A stretch of 64,000 nucleotides of DNA from Phoronis australis (Eukaryota; Phoronida; Phoronidae), in NCBI GenBank assembly GCA_002633005.1, contig NMRA01000023.1:1172508-1236507 (forward strand), given 5' to 3'. A model generated the notes under the pieces. That model was not told where the DNA came from. It saw only the letters and a program-made list of their open reading frames with translations, and did no database searches. Positions 1 through 13,400 of this stretch are shown piece by piece. Every line of letters begins with the position of its first letter. Positions within the stretch are counted from its first letter, which is position 1. Made by a program: the position numbers and the translations under genes.

Positions 1-621
1 CAGTAATGAAATGGAAAATCATATATTTATTTTCATAAAACTGGCATTGATGACGTTACTTGTAGTAATTATTTGAGTGTACAATGGGCTACATTGTTTG
101 TTCACTGTAAGTTTATTGCAAAAGTTGAATATTGATTCCTTCTTTGATCTTGGATTTGCACGCATTTAACCTTGCTCCTGAGTTGTCAAACCCACCTGGT
201 ACATATTTTGCCGTCTTGTAGCGAGCAAGAATGACTTCATGAATCATTGTTTGTTTCCGTCCGGGTGTTATCAAGCATTGAGCTCCAGTTTTTGTAAGGT
301 AACATAAGTCCGCGTGCAGTCAAACTTTTCATTAATGCGATATAATTCTGGTCTCAATTTCTTCCTTAGACAACCTTGTTAAGACCTAAAATTTCATTAT
401 TGTTTGAGACCAGGGTTTAATACGTTGGCTCAACACTGTGAGCCAGTTTATGCCCAAATCATGGCCTCAAGAAAAAAACGAGATTGATCAATTCTACCCA
501 TTCCCACAAATTTCTTCTAATTTCAATAAACAGTTGAGACCAGTGCTATAATTGTAAGTGGCCTATACGCTCATTAAAGGTTCGTTTTCTTGTGGAAGTC
601 ATACAGTTGTATTTACAACTA
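1..621. other. Non-coding stretch, nothing recognised
   Basis: I see no exon, RNA gene or clear repeat here. It is AT-rich flank to the left of the inverted-repeat element that begins near 622. Confidence 0.5.
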
Positions 622-3600
622 GTCGGTGGGCCAGATTTTGTAGGGCCTCTAGAAAATGGTTTTTGTGAATACTTTAGGGGGGCAATTTTATTTTGGTGTT
701 TTTTAATTCATTTATTAGAGTGTTTTCAAAATCTAAAAAGTTCCCACTTATAAAGTTGTACATTTTTGAGAAATTTTAGTTTGAAGTTACCTAATAATCA
801 CCAAAGAGCTTAGTAAACTTATATTTGTAAAAACAACAGTTTTGGTGACTTTTTTGTAAAACAAGTAATATGGTCCCATCAGTGCCATTGTATTGAACAA
901 TATTACACTCACATTACATGTTTAACTATTGTAGATTAATTGTAAAAAGTGAAATTTAAAAAAATTAAAGAGACACCTACTGGCAAAAATGCAAACTAAA
1001 TCTGAATGTTACTAGGAAGTTATTCTGGCATTGTCAGGCAACAAAAATAACACAAAACACTTGAGACTGGGCAAAATTTGTGCCTCAGTGACTAAAACAT
1101 TGACTAATGGTGTAAAATACAGCTTGTTTGCATAATACACCAGAAATACGTTATAGTACAAAAACAATATAGTTGAATGATCTCTGTGAATGTGCACAAA
1201 GACTGTATGAAAATAATAGATTATTCTGACAGCGTTTATCAAGCAGTATGAGACAAATACATGACAATGATCAAAGTATGTACTTTCTATGACTTAATCA
1301 ACAAATAAAATTAACTTTTTAATACAAAAAAGGAAATAACGGGGTTGGAGGTCTATTTAGGGTTGGCCTGTCAAAGAACTATCCAATGTTATGCAGTCAG
1401 TGTTGCTGATGTTACTACAGTTGTCACAGCTGCACATTTCTGTACAGTTTGACCCAGCATTGCAGCACAAACTCAGTTTCCCAGCACACATGTTCTTTTT
1501 GCACTTGCAGCGTTCATCGTTTAGTACTGTCAATGGAGATGCGGTCATTGCCATACATATTAACTGCAAAGCTCCACCGCCAAGGAGCCAACTATGGTCG
1601 ATTAGAGAGGGTACAGCACTGCACACTGGTGATTAGCCCGCAGGCAATGAAGGGTCAAACACTAAGTTCTTGTTTGGAGGCGGGCACTATTTGGGCAAAC
1701 GTTTGATTCAAAATATGTTACAATGGGCTGTGTTAATTAGAGTCAGCAAGTGAATTATTGAACACTAGCCTCAATTCACTTTCGTATCTCTTAGTCAGGC
1801 ACAAACTACAACAGTGAGTAGCTTCAACAATATTTCTTAAGATTGCCTGTCCAAATAACTTCATGCACACCAGCTTTCTGAAGAACAGCTTCAAAGTCTT
1901 GCTTTATTTTTGAAAGGCAAATGACATCTCCATGTGCTAGAAGCTTTGATTCAATGAACTCCAAACAAAACTGTAGAAAAACATCTCTGAAAACTGGGGA
2001 TTCGTCACTCTCCACAATCTTTGTCTTTCTCTTTTTTATAGCATGATGATCTGTGGTACTTGGCTTCTAAGACACAAGGTCTTTATCTTTGAATTTCATT
2101 TGCATATTCAGGGCTCTGGACTGAGCTGTTGCTTGCGATACAAGTCCAACTGAAAAAAACCCGAACTGTTAACACTAATTTAACATTCAACTATGAGTGA
2201 GTTGGCATGCAACTTTTTCAGACGGACGTATCAGGAGCTGATCCACCACCAGCCTAACAAATTTACATGCCGTTTGATCTGTAGCCTAATAATGTTGATC
2301 GTCTAATAATTAGATCAGTAGATGCAGCTGAAAATAAATCAGCTGATATACCTGTGCAGTGATTGAAATTTATTTTTTTTTAAATCAGATGCTCAAACCA
2401 TAGTCAATCGATTTACACTTAAGGTAATCGACGTTTGACGAAATGGACAGTGGCTTCCATCGTCCTCAAATTTCGACGGCGACGATGGCCACTTAGGCAC
2501 TTTAATTTAATTATCATTGCAGCTGCTACCTAAGTAATTAATGTTTACAAAAAATTGAGACTACGGCAGGGGATGACGGCCACTTGGGCATGTTGTTTGC
2601 AACTATCTACTCCATTTAACCTTCTCAAAAATTTTAGACTTAAAGTGCTTTAAAATCACACCCACAGTATAACGCCATAGGATTATCCCTTAGCGCAAGC
2701 AGTGTCGATGTGGCAACTGAATGGAGTGTTCGAAAAACAGGATTGCAGGAGTATTTGTTTAAACTGGGAACAAATGAAAACATTAACGACCTCCTCAGAG
2801 GCATCTCTCTACGCGGTACTTCTAAACTTATAGGAACATAATTTGCCGAAAAGTATCCGGCATATGAAGTACCTATGGTATGATCATCGTCTCTACTGGG
2901 TCAGCAGTATTGTCTAAGGCCTAGGCAGCCAAGGGGCTGAACAAGTTAAAAAACAACTGGTGATAATACTGAAACACACATGGAAAACACCAAGATGTAT
3001 TTTTAAAAAACACGTACCTGTTTTTGAAAGCTATACTTCTTTCTCTTTCTTGAAATGTGGCCCATAATGTACTTTTCCTGCTAACAAATGATGCACTCAT
3101 GTTTCAGAATGTTCCTATCTTGTTCAGGTTAATTGGGTGTTTCAGATTTTGGAAGTAATTGATTTTCTTGGGAAATCTTGGATAACATCTGTATCACTTT
3201 CAGCAACTTCAGCTTTAGTACTACTGTTGGTGCCTTGAAACGTTGCTATGCCGTTCTATGTCCTTTCAATTTTTTGGTCTGACACTTGGTCTTCTAGTCT
3301 ACAGCACTCAGCAGTATACTGTGTAGGCTACCAGGACATGCAGATGTTTTCTGCACAAACGTTTGTGACACCTCTTCTTCTTTTTGATCTACTGATCTAC
3401 AGAGTTCCACAGTCAATCAGCTTTCGTCAGGAAGCTTTCCTAAGCTTCTTTAGGCTCTGACATCACAATTTTGTGCTGTTTGATAAACCTTGAATTATAC
3501 AGGCATCACACTCCATGGGAGCAGCCATATTGAAGTAACTAAGCACAACAATACAATCTGGCTCTCTGATTGGTCAATTCAATAGAAAAGCGCCCTCAAG

Positions 3601-3785
3601 TGGCAGGAATGTGCATCATATTTTGTGCAACAAAAACACCTTTTTTAAAAAAATGTGCACGTGTAGACGTGGGAACTTTTTGGAATTTGATTTATAGGTA
3701 TATTATCTAGCCACATAGAAAAAACTAGGTTGCCCCCCCAAAGTACTCACAAGGATGAACGCTATGAGATCTGGCCCACAGACTA
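622..3785 (-). mobile_element. DNA transposon relic of about 3.16 kb with long TIRs
   Basis: The left end (about 626-770) and the reverse complement of the right end (about 3640-3780) share GTGGGCCAGAT at the tips, then a TACTTTRGGGGGGCAA block, then AAAAAGTTCCCAC, in the same order and similar spacing. Both arms are diverged, so the element is old. Inside it, on the minus strand, are fragments of a cysteine-rich coding region (1357-2015), so the internal gene reads right to left. The fragments match the same protein family as the better-preserved relic at 22430-24740. No target site duplication was identified with confidence. It lies about 6.5 kb upstream of the first TRPC exon visible in this window. 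Confidence 0.65.
1357..2015 (-). pseudogene. Broken C-terminal part of transposon protein with CXC motif
   Basis: Two minus-strand fragments are separated by stops and frame changes. The upstream one (2015-1824) is helical, with a block ending in LQKAGV followed by a short basic tail. The downstream one (about 1600-1360) has a TASPLTVLND block followed by a cysteine cluster: RCKCKK, then CNAGSNCTEMCSC, then DNCSN. This spacing resembles the tesmin/TSO1-like CXC fold. The order (MTxxPLTVLND then C-rich tail) parallels the C-terminus of the relic at 22430-24740, which places both in one family. There is no intact start or continuous frame, so it is a dead copy. Family membership is inference from block order. 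Confidence 0.55.
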
Positions 3786-4249
3786 AACACCTTCCACTCC
3801 AAATCATCGAGCTGTATATATTATTGTCCTCGCGTAAAGAAAGCGAACACTTCACCCACTAGGCCACACTACCTCCTCTATACGGCGCGTTCATGGTAGC
3901 TTGAAAAAATTATCCTTTCAGGTTAAATGCCTACAGAGGACTATGCAGCGCCGCTTACTTGTGTCTGTCGTCGGATGATCCGATACTTGTGGCGTTTGAA
4001 AGAAGCAAACAGTTGGAGAGACTTGCCGAACGGGAAAAGGAAACGAAGGTAAGAAGACTCCACTGGGATACCTTTATTGAAATATGTTAATCCAGTAAAG
4101 CTAAGTAGCAGAAATATGCTTACCAACACGAGAAATTGGTGTTTCATCGTAATACTTTGTCAGTGATGATGTAACGGCTAACAATGTTTTAAGTGTGCTT
4201 GTCTTTTCTCCTCCTATTCTTGGTCAATCACCAATTATCATGTTATTAT

Positions 4250-4287
4250 CACTATCATTATCATCATTGTTGTTTTTGTTGTTGTTT

Positions 4288-4340
<53 letters not shown>

Positions 4341-4370
4341 GGAGGTGGTATGGTGCTGCTGCTGCTGGTG
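4250..4370. repeat. Compound trinucleotide microsatellite (ATC/TTG/GGT/TGC)
   Basis: Runs of ATY, then (TTG)n from about 4267 to 4327, then (GGT)n, then (TGC)n. The open frames through it (poly-Cys, poly-Leu, poly-Thr) are by-products of the triplet period. Confidence 0.95.
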
Positions 4371-5089
4371 TTGCCGTGCGTTGCACCGTAGATAACAAAA
4401 TCTACACGTGTGTGTGACTTGGAAAATAAATACATTTTAGGACATGACATTCGTCACAGTTCGCGACATTCAAAGGTGATGTATCTAAATTGGAATAATG
4501 AAGTTATCTAAGTGCAACACCATGAAAGCAGTTTGACGTCCCGGCACTTGTAATACCTTGTGCACTGAACTATACTGTGTTAGCTTGATTCAATTGGTTA
4601 ATCTCAATATACCCGCATAATTTAAAAGGTCACCGACTTCATTTTTGAATTAGCTCGTTTACTGCATGATGGTTCAATAAAACAAGGTCAGTAAAGCGGT
4701 GAAATAAATCCTAGTTTATTAATGGGTTTAGTAAGGGCATATTCAAAACGATCGGGGAAACTCCACCCACAGCACTAAGTCTGGCGACACAAAACCACGC
4801 GAGTGAAAAGCGAATATTTCACGAGTATGCCGGAGACCTTACCAGCTCAACGACGGCTCTTAAAGTGATCGGTCAGTGTGGTTGGGAATTGTGGGATACG
4901 ACTCATAAATTAGAAGGGTTACCCTAGTACACGGATTCAAGATGAGATTTGTTTTGCCTTGCACTCGCATACTGGAAAACTAGGTAGAATGCGGAACAAG
5001 CCGATTTTCAACTTTTTGTTCTTTGAGGACATGACAGTAAAATGCATACCGTTCTTGGTAACGAGAAAATGGCGAAAGGAGCGCTTGAA

Positions 5090-5480
5090 AATGAATTTGT
5101 GCCACTTGTACCGGGAATACCACGGTGTTGTTTGGATACAGAAACTTTTGAGATTATTTAGAAATTACTTTTATCCGTGGAAACTCGGCCGTTTCGCTGG
5201 TCAGTCAAATCCGCGGTGATCGCTGATAGTAATAATTTCGGTATTAGTATGAAGGCCGCAATTGTTTTTACGTCTAATTTACAGTGTAATTACGAACCCT
5301 TGGGTGGACTCCGTGAAAACGTGGCTGACCTCGCAAATTACTGGATATTGTTGAAAACGATCTCATTTTAAATGTACTCCAAAGTTAAATACGTGGTTTT
5401 CAGGAAGTAAAACGAGTTTGTGGCAATCCTGAATATGCTCAGGGTGACATAATTTAATTTTTTGAAATCTAGTGGAGGTC
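5090..5480 (+). repeat. Dispersed repeat, copy 1
   Basis: The first half (about 5090-5215, including the words GTTTCGCTGGTCAG and ACAGAAACTTT) recurs at 5750-5870. The second half (about 5295-5475, including GGACTCCGTGAAA and GGCAATCCTGAATA) recurs at 12498-12665. This suggests one ancestral unit present in partial copies. The class is unknown. Confidence 0.6.
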
Positions 5481-5749
5481 TTTCGTGAATTGTTTAATCT
5501 ACCTTATTGAAAATTCAGTATAGCGGACGAAACCGTGTAGTCGTGTATACCATAGATTAAAAGTCAATAATCTTAGGGTATACACGAGTCAATGATTTTG
5601 AGTTAGGCATGTGTAGCGTGTGCGCTCTCGCTTTGACGGTAGACATCAAGGTATTCGGTAACGATCCGACTTCTATATTGCGCGATACAAATTCATACTT
5701 CTCTTAAAATGGCTAGTTAATAGCGAAAACAACGCTTGATAACATATCT

Positions 5750-5900
5750 ATGCCACCAGTACATGAATAGTGCGGGGTTGTTTAGACACAGAAACTTTAA
5801 TATTATTTATGAAATTAAATGTTATCCCTCGAATCATGGTTTCGCTGGTCAGCCAATGCCTTGATAGCAATAACTTGTAATCGTAATAGTATTAAACCGA
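5750..5900 (+). repeat. Dispersed repeat, partial copy 2
   Basis: Shares ATGCCACCAGTAC-like, GTTGTTTRGAYACAGAAACTTT and GTTTCGCTGGTCAG words in order with 5100-5210. It is diverged and carries no open frame. Confidence 0.55.
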
Positions 5901-7256
5901 TAATTGCAATAAATTGATATTTGCAAATCTTATTGTCCCGTCCATTTAGATTGAAAGCTCACGTGGATTGGTTTCTTTACTCTACCAAATTAAATATTCA
6001 AGATAGTTTACTCGTCTATTTACAGTTTCTGTTCCATAAGCAGATAATTGTCGTTATAAGTGCATTGCTGTCTCAGGTCTGCGGAACGTAATGTAGCCCT
6101 AACCAGGGTGTTGAGGTAGAGCGATGCGTTACGTATCCGCAAGACAGTTGCAAGGTAGATACGGAGGGAAGTATTCGCTTATGCAAGGGAACCAAATAAC
6201 TACTTCCCATAATTTCAGTGACTGCCAGTTTGCAAATGCACGCTAGTAAGCCTAAGGTGCTAAACTTACTGGCGAACAAAATTTCTTTTTCACTGCTGTC
6301 CTGGTTCAGCGTAACGTACTCCAGCTTAGCAAGAGCACGTCAAAACGAGTCGACGTCTCCCCCCCTAGTGTATTGATCTTTCCGTATAAAGCTGAACGAA
6401 TTACAACTGAAAATTTGTTTAACGTAAGATTATAGCCATATCCCCAACCATTTGTAACAGGAATACACTATTATTCATTCATGAAGTAATATCCTGAGGA
6501 CGATTGCTGATAACTTATTGTATTTACGTTAATACAATGTCTAACGTTTCCATGGTAAATCAATCCATTAATGTCAAGGAAATATAAAAACCATAAAAGG
6601 GCCACAGCTAATCAAATGCAACTAAAAACAGTGACACCAGTAGCAGCATTAATGTACAAATGGCCAAAACTATCACCCAAAAGAAAAGCCCAATATAGTC
6701 CTAAGTTAAGGTTACCGTGAAGCGTTCTTCATATTTTGCGATTTTCAGGGTCACGAATTCGCATTTAGGTAACATAATAGTCTATGAATTTCCAAGAACA
6801 TTTTAAAAATGAAATTAAACGAGCGAAACATTTTACAAATGCCTTACTATTTCCGGCAGGTGTCACAACTAATACCCGTACACAACGTACACACATTTAT
6901 ACACTTCGTTTGACTATCAGACACACCAATCAAGCATATCTTCACAAACAAAATATGTAATACCAATAACGTTGAAAAATTAACTAATGCTAGGTATTAG
7001 TGCGTTACGTGTGAATAGAAGTCGCATTTGAAAAATGATAAATATAGATTATTACATGTTTTCAGTTGTTATCCCACGTATTCTAGAGCACGAGTGGATT
7101 TTGGAGAATTATCAAAGTGCCCTGTATGGCAGTAACGAATAGAAGCAGAAATCTGGATAATGGTAGCCATTATTTGCATTCGAGAAAATATCAATGTAAT
7201 TTTCTTGTGGTTCCTTTTATTCTAGCAAAAAGCACAAGTAAGGTTTAGAATAATGA

Positions 7257-7385
7257 CGGCCTTAATTTGCAGAAATTTTGCATAATGGAGGCACTGATTT
7301 GCAAATTTAAAAATGTTCAATGTTGTCACGATTACAACCCAACTAAAATGCTTCATGGGGGGGCACCTCAAGATAAAACACAAAA
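7257..7385 (+). repeat. Dispersed repeat pair, copy 1
   Basis: Shares TTTGCATAATGGAG, then AATTTGCAAATTTAAAAATG, then AAATGCTTCA and GGGGCACCT in the same order with 9095-9215. Same orientation. Type unknown. Confidence 0.65.
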
Positions 7386-8295
7386 AAAATTAAACATGAG
7401 TGGCTATTAGATTATTAATCCAAAAAAATGAGATGTGTATATACTTGGCTCCGGCGGGCAACAGAATGTCCATTGAAAACAAGAAGTGCTAATTTACTTC
7501 ATTTCACAACTTGATTTTTAAGACGCGTCGCAAAATTAAATGAAAACAATTGACAGATGGGGTATCTCTAAATAATATTCATAAACCGAAAAAGAGTTCA
7601 ACACAACTTCAATAAAAAGGAAAGAAAAAGTCAGGTAATACAGTGATTTCATGTCACACAGACAAGCTATGTATAACGACATTGTCATTTGTGGCGCAAT
7701 GTAGCGCCAAGGGACGCATGAACCACGATGCTGTGTCTTATGCTTAAAAATAAAAACTACTGGCTACACCCCATTGTTAAACACACGCTTATCGTTGTTT
7801 TATGTTGCGTTAATTACATATATTCATTTCCCGCAAGTTTAGCAGTGTTAGGTAAAATGATTATGATAAACGTGTGATCTGCATGGCGTGATACTAATTG
7901 TAATACGATGTAAATATTATCAAAATAGTGAAGAGCACTTCACGATATTGATATTGCTTTTTGGCCAGAATAGATTGGCAATCAAAGAGTCTTGCCATTG
8001 TTGGCAACCGGGGGTTACGAACTCTAAGCCACCTTTTCTTAAGGTCGCATTAAGTCAGCGTCTCATTCATAATACAAATAAATCCGATAACACAAAGCCG
8101 CCTTGGCTTCACCTCAGTGTGGTTACCCAACATGCATTGAAAACTGGTCGCGGCTTCAAGCTTACCTTAGCTTGACCTTACATCTGATGTGTTGGATGAT
8201 GGGATAAACCAGTCGCGACGTGCGATTACTTATAAAGAACATGAACCTATTGTTGAATTTGTCATTGTTTACAAGAAATTCAAATTATTGTTATC

Positions 8296-8410
8296 GAATT
8301 TGTTGTTGTTGTTGTTGTTTTTGTTGTTATTAATAGTAGTAGCAGCAGCGGCAGCGGCAGCGGCAGCGGCAGCGGCAGCGGCAGCAGCAGCAGCAGCAGC
8401 AGCAGCAGCG
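8296..8410. repeat. Microsatellite (TTG)n followed by (AGCGGC)n/(AGC)n
   Basis: A TTG run is followed by TAGTAG and a long AGC/GGC hexamer-triplet run. The alanine and leucine homopolymer frames across it have no other coding support. Confidence 0.95.
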
Positions 8411-9094
8411 TTACAGTTACTGTAAAACCCGGCAACTGGAGGCATACCCTAATTGTAAAGGTGTGCCAATATGCTGAGCTTAGGCAAATATGCAGCTCAG
8501 GTAAAGAGTAGTTCTCTGACAAGGGACCACCTGCTGGGATATGTTGGATTCTGTTGGCGACTTCATGAATTAAATTTGCTGATGCAGAAGTACCACATTA
8601 TTTCCAGGTGTTCCATTTTTGTTTTCGAATGTTGGAAAGTATGTGACATACGTATATAGCATGTCTTAAGTTATTGAAAATCAGTAAACGACATGCCATA
8701 AGCTATCCTATTGATCATGTACATCAAAAGGAATGTGAAGCAGACAGCCAAAAACAAATAAACAGTGGTGAAGACTCAAATAACAGGCAACCAAGTTTGA
8801 AAATGCGTTGTTCACCTGCTACCACATTTTCACCGTTGATACTGTGGCAAAGACGATATATGTAAAAGATTAAATCAAAACAGATGCGAATGTATTATCA
8901 AACGTGACATAAGTGAACGATGAGGGCATCCAAGCTTCACGCAACTAGTCTAAGATTGCTGACGAAGTGGGGAACGATAAATGGGTACAAGTGGAAATGT
9001 GTGTCACGCGGGTGCTCTCTCACTGACCATAGAAACGTGGGTGGAACATCAAACTAATCTAACTGCAATGCTTGGTATTTAAGTTATAAGCAAA

Positions 9095-9215
9095 AACATA
9101 TATTTGCATAATGGAGAACTTAATTTGCATATTTAAAAATGACCATGGTTACCAAGAGCACAACTCAGCTGAAATGCTTCAGGAGGGGCACCTAGACATG
9201 ATACAAGCAAACAAA
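9095..9215 (+). repeat. Dispersed repeat pair, copy 2
   Basis: Second copy of the unit at 7257-7385, recognised by the same ordered words (TTTGCATAATGGAG, AATTTGCATATTTAAAAATG, GGGGCACCT). Confidence 0.65.
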
Positions 9216-10255
9216 TTTTACTACCCAAACTTCTGGTGCCCATTTCTGCCTACTAGACTGTAATGTTATTTGCAAAATAAGTCGGACCACTAGACGAAAC
9301 GCTTGTTAACATTTTTACTGCCTCGATCCAAGAGAATAAAACTTACTTTATGTCTGGGATCTGTTTCATGAAAAGTGGCTTAAACTTAAAATTTGATTTT
9401 TCGCTCCAACTTCATAATTGCAAAATAAAGGTTTAGTCGTTCAATTATTAGAACATCACAGATTGGAAATAATTCGTGCAATTTTTCTCAGTAAGTAATA
9501 ATTATGAGTCCATATCAGATACTGTATTCCTTTGATAAAGCGAATTCAACCTATTTTTTAAAAATATGAGTGGCGTTAGATCAAATTTCTGTCTTTTAAA
9601 AAAAACAAAGTCTCACTTTTCATGACACAAAAAAACTGATGTTTGATTACATATCTGTACAGGGGTGATAGTTCGAAATGATATAAAAGTATTATTATAT
9701 TGGGATCAGGAAGAATCGCCTTTTCCTGATACAAAGGAACTAGGTTTATTTTGATCGAGTCCGTAAAAGAGTTAGTTAGTGATTAAAATGAAATTACCTT
9801 GACTCGAAGTTCCGTTGCTTGTTTAGCATAAAGTCATTTGGGAAAACGATGTTTATATTTGCTTCTATTACAGTCTACAACGAATGATCTATGCCGCCAG
9901 TTTGTTAGAAGAAAGACTGATGGATGTTCTTTAGCATCCATGAATTCTACTTGAAGATGAATCAACATCATTTCCTCTGAAATGTTACAAAGCAAACGAC
10001 TTCCGGACCAAACTTTTCTTCAGTCACTATTCATTAATCGATTTTTTAAATTATCAAAGCTCAAGCAGCAAACACGTGCTGCGCACTGAGCGACAGATGC
10101 ATTTTTTTCTCATTACGCTAATGAATTGAGGGCTGCAACTTCTTGATATCTTACTCATTTCAAGAGCATTTATGATATATTAAATTATTGAACACAATGT
10201 GATCCATATATGCTCCTAAGTTTGAATAAAAGCAATGTTCTTTCCGCTTTCTTAG

Positions 10256-10417
10256 CACGAATACAAAATGCTGAGTCTGCAATGCAAAAGTTTTGCCGTT
10301 GATATGCTGGATCTTTGCCGGACGCAAGAGGAAGTAATGGCCGCTATTTACGGAGCAGATGGGGATTTACGTGACCTCTCGCGGATGAAACTGGCTATTC
10401 GATACGAGCAGAAGAAT
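10256..10417 (+). CDS. TRPC exon A (pre-S1, linker helix region)
   Basis: Acceptor cttag and donor gtaaga, phase 0 on both sides, 54 residues. It carries [16 protein letters not shown] and [11 protein letters not shown], the conserved block between the ankyrin domain and S1 of TRPC proteins. It is not the first coding exon because it opens at an acceptor and lacks the family's N-terminus. Confidence 0.9.
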
Positions 10418-13400
10418 GTAAGACATCAAGGTCCTCTTTCTCAAAGTCTATTAGCTTTTGTCTTTTAGCCTTAGCAAAAAGTCAGAAACCTTAATACCAA
10501 TAACCAAGATGTGTTTTTGTCTTTTGCGGACAGATTTTCTGACTTCCAGCCTTAGCATGATTTTCGTGAAAAAGATAAGCCATCCGTAGACTGTTTTTCA
10601 GCCTTACGTCAAACGACAAAAGACAATAAACTCATTGAGAAACAACCCTCAGTATTCTTTCTGTATCTGAAAATTGAACTGATTGAAGTGAATGTTGCGA
10701 GTCCATATTGCAACAATTCACAAGAGAGATGCGTCAAACTGAGAACACCTATCAAGGCTAAAGGTATAGAAACGTTACTTGATTTACAGAACCTAGACTT
10801 ACAATAATTAGCAAAGATGAATGAGATATGTAATATGAAGATTTGTTTTTGTCATCGTTACAGCCCGTATGTCTATTGTGGTGACCAAGTTGTAACTCTT
10901 AGATTTGTTTAGTTTTCCCCTATTTGCTATATACGTCTTTGTGCGAAAAAGGATTCCTCGTCGCTAAAAAAAAAATTTCTCTCGGTTTGCTCCACCCCTC
11001 TTTCTACACAGTATAGTTGTTGTAATTACAACTTCAGAACTCTTATCTTGCTGTTTTATAAATTCAAACTATTGCGTAATCTCTGGACATTTGTTTTTAA
11101 CATTTATTGGAAATTCACTGAAAACACAGTTATTAAAGTGTTATTATAGGCACATATTTTTCCACGATGATTGTGACAAAAGGATCCTATGTGGCTGGCG
11201 ATATTTTTTGCCATTTTGGCCTCAGGTTTGTACAGAGCGTCTTTCGTATTAGCCACAATGCAACACGAAAACCTGTGACTATTCGAACATCCGGGTTCAA
11301 AGCACGATTAATCAGCAAGTTCACACCTGATCATACATGTAGCTCAGTGGTAACTTTGACATCGTCATCATAACAACAACTCTCTTTGCTTGCAGTTCAT
11401 CGCCCATTCGAGCTTACAAGAACATCTGGCCGACATCTGGTACCAAGACCTCCCTTGGTTTCGTCATCTTCCCTTCGTTGTCATGGTATTCATTGTCCCG
11501 ATGTGCATGTCACTGATGCCTCTAATGGCCATCGTCTATTTCTTTGCTCCAAACTCTAAGGTATGGAAATACTTGGGTTACTTTTGGAGACAAAAGTGTA
11601 AAATATAATATTCCAAAAACCATAGAAACTCAGTTCTATGCGAAAACGATTCATATTAAGAAAAAGCCACCGATTCAAAATATAACGAGCTGTCTTTGCA
11701 TGCTTGCGACTTTGTCCTTGAGTTGGAGTCAACGGCTGGAATTGGCATGTGGATCATTTGTGCTAGAGAAAATTTAACGTATGCCTGAGCGATGCTTATT
11801 ATAAAATTAAATGAGTACGGCTTGAATTGGAGCAATTAGTATTTTTGTCAATGACCTTTTTGTCGTCATTATTATGAATATTGCTACCATTATTGGTGTA
11901 ATTGTTGTCGATGGCATTGTTCTTGATTCGGTTGCCGACCTCTTTTTTAGACTGGTAAACTGGTCAGCAGCCCTTTGGTGAAGTTCCTGAACCATAGCGC
12001 AGCTTATTTTGCCTTCCTGTTACTACTGTTCATTGCCACCACCAGAGAGTCGATATCTACGTCCAACGCCTTCAGCGGCACAGATGGAATCGTCACGCTA
12101 TTGATATTAGTTTTTATATGTGGTACGTGGTCGCGCTGGCGCATCTAATTGTGGATAAAAGTTTCATGAAGACAGTCAAATTTTCCGCTATTTATACACT
12201 TAGTCAAACTAAGTCTAATTGTCAAATTGTCTTCTACTTAGCCACCAAATAGCATAACCAACTAGTCTAACATAGCCCTATGGGATCGAATAGTTAAAGA
12301 GTAAGTAACTCCACCTAGTCGCATGGCCCTTAACACTAATATACCAAACTAGGATCCTAAACTAGATTTGATGTCGAGGAATTTTCACTGTAGTCTCTGC
12401 CCATCTCTTTTTGGGGTACTCATGGCCACCGCGGAGCCCAGGTAGAAATAGTTAAAATTTAAGTCTAGCACTAACTAACAATAAAAATGCTGATCCTCGT
12501 TGGACTTCGTGAAATCGTGGCCGACCTTTGCAAAGTTCCGAATTTTTATTGACAACATCGGCATTTTACAGTACTATTTAAAATTGAGCATAGGTGGAAA
12601 AAATAAGTTTGGGGTAATCCTGAATACTTTGAGGATGGCATAATTGCAACTTTTTGATAATCCAGAATAGTCAACACCGATTACGTGCTCGAGGCCGGAA
12701 CGAGGTGGTGAAGCTTCCGAACTGCGTTGTCTGCCGATATTCGTAACGTGTCACCAGGCAACTAAATCTCTCAACAAGGAGGCATTTAATATTGACCCGG
12801 TCTACAGACGCAGTGCGAGATTAATGTATGCCGATTCGAAGAAATTTATACGTACTTGATCATCTTTCTGGGAAAGAGACCTAGAACCTCACCGTCTGGT
12901 GATGTCGCTGTTCAAACTCGTGTCACTGTCGTTTTTTTTTGAATTTATACAAATCTTTGCAGGTTTTCTTTGGACGGAGATGAAGCAAGTGTATTTAGGG
13001 GGTGTCCGCCACTATCTGCGAGACATGTGGAACTTTATAGACATGACCATGTTGTGTCTGTATTTAGGATCCTACGGACTGGAGATACTAATGTATTTCA
13101 AGAAAGGTGGAAACAATGCCAACAAATATACGTGGGTTGATACTGGAGGTAAGTGATTCATACCATGATGTCATTGCCAGATTATCTAGTAAGCTAACTA
13201 CCTTAAAGTTAAGTGCCTGTACTCGTAGTGGCCCCTGGCTGACTGTGGCGACTGGGGTTGAGAAAACTTGCGTTTACCGGTAAAAGGTAAAAATGGCGGC
13301 GACTAGATGAGTGAAAATAACTGTCGGGAGGCAGGTCAAATTAACAGCTTTATCTTACCCGGGACTTCAGGAGGATTCCCCTGCAATAAAGCCCCCGTAG

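Larger units (their letters stand above)
3786..10255. other. Upstream or intronic DNA of the TRPC gene, no exon found
   Basis: The first TRPC exon in the window (10256) begins at a splice acceptor in phase 0, so a coding exon must exist upstream. I found no ankyrin-repeat-like or TRP_2-like exon in this stretch. It may be one long intron, or the exons may be too short to see by eye. It contains two microsatellite clusters and two families of dispersed repeats, listed separately. Confidence 0.4.

Noticed and set aside
4193-4450. Cys-, Leu- and Thr-rich ORFs
   Set aside because: They come from triplet microsatellites.
8189-8522. Ala-rich plus-strand ORF and Leu-rich minus-strand ORF
   Set aside because: Triplet microsatellite translation; no flanking coding evidence.
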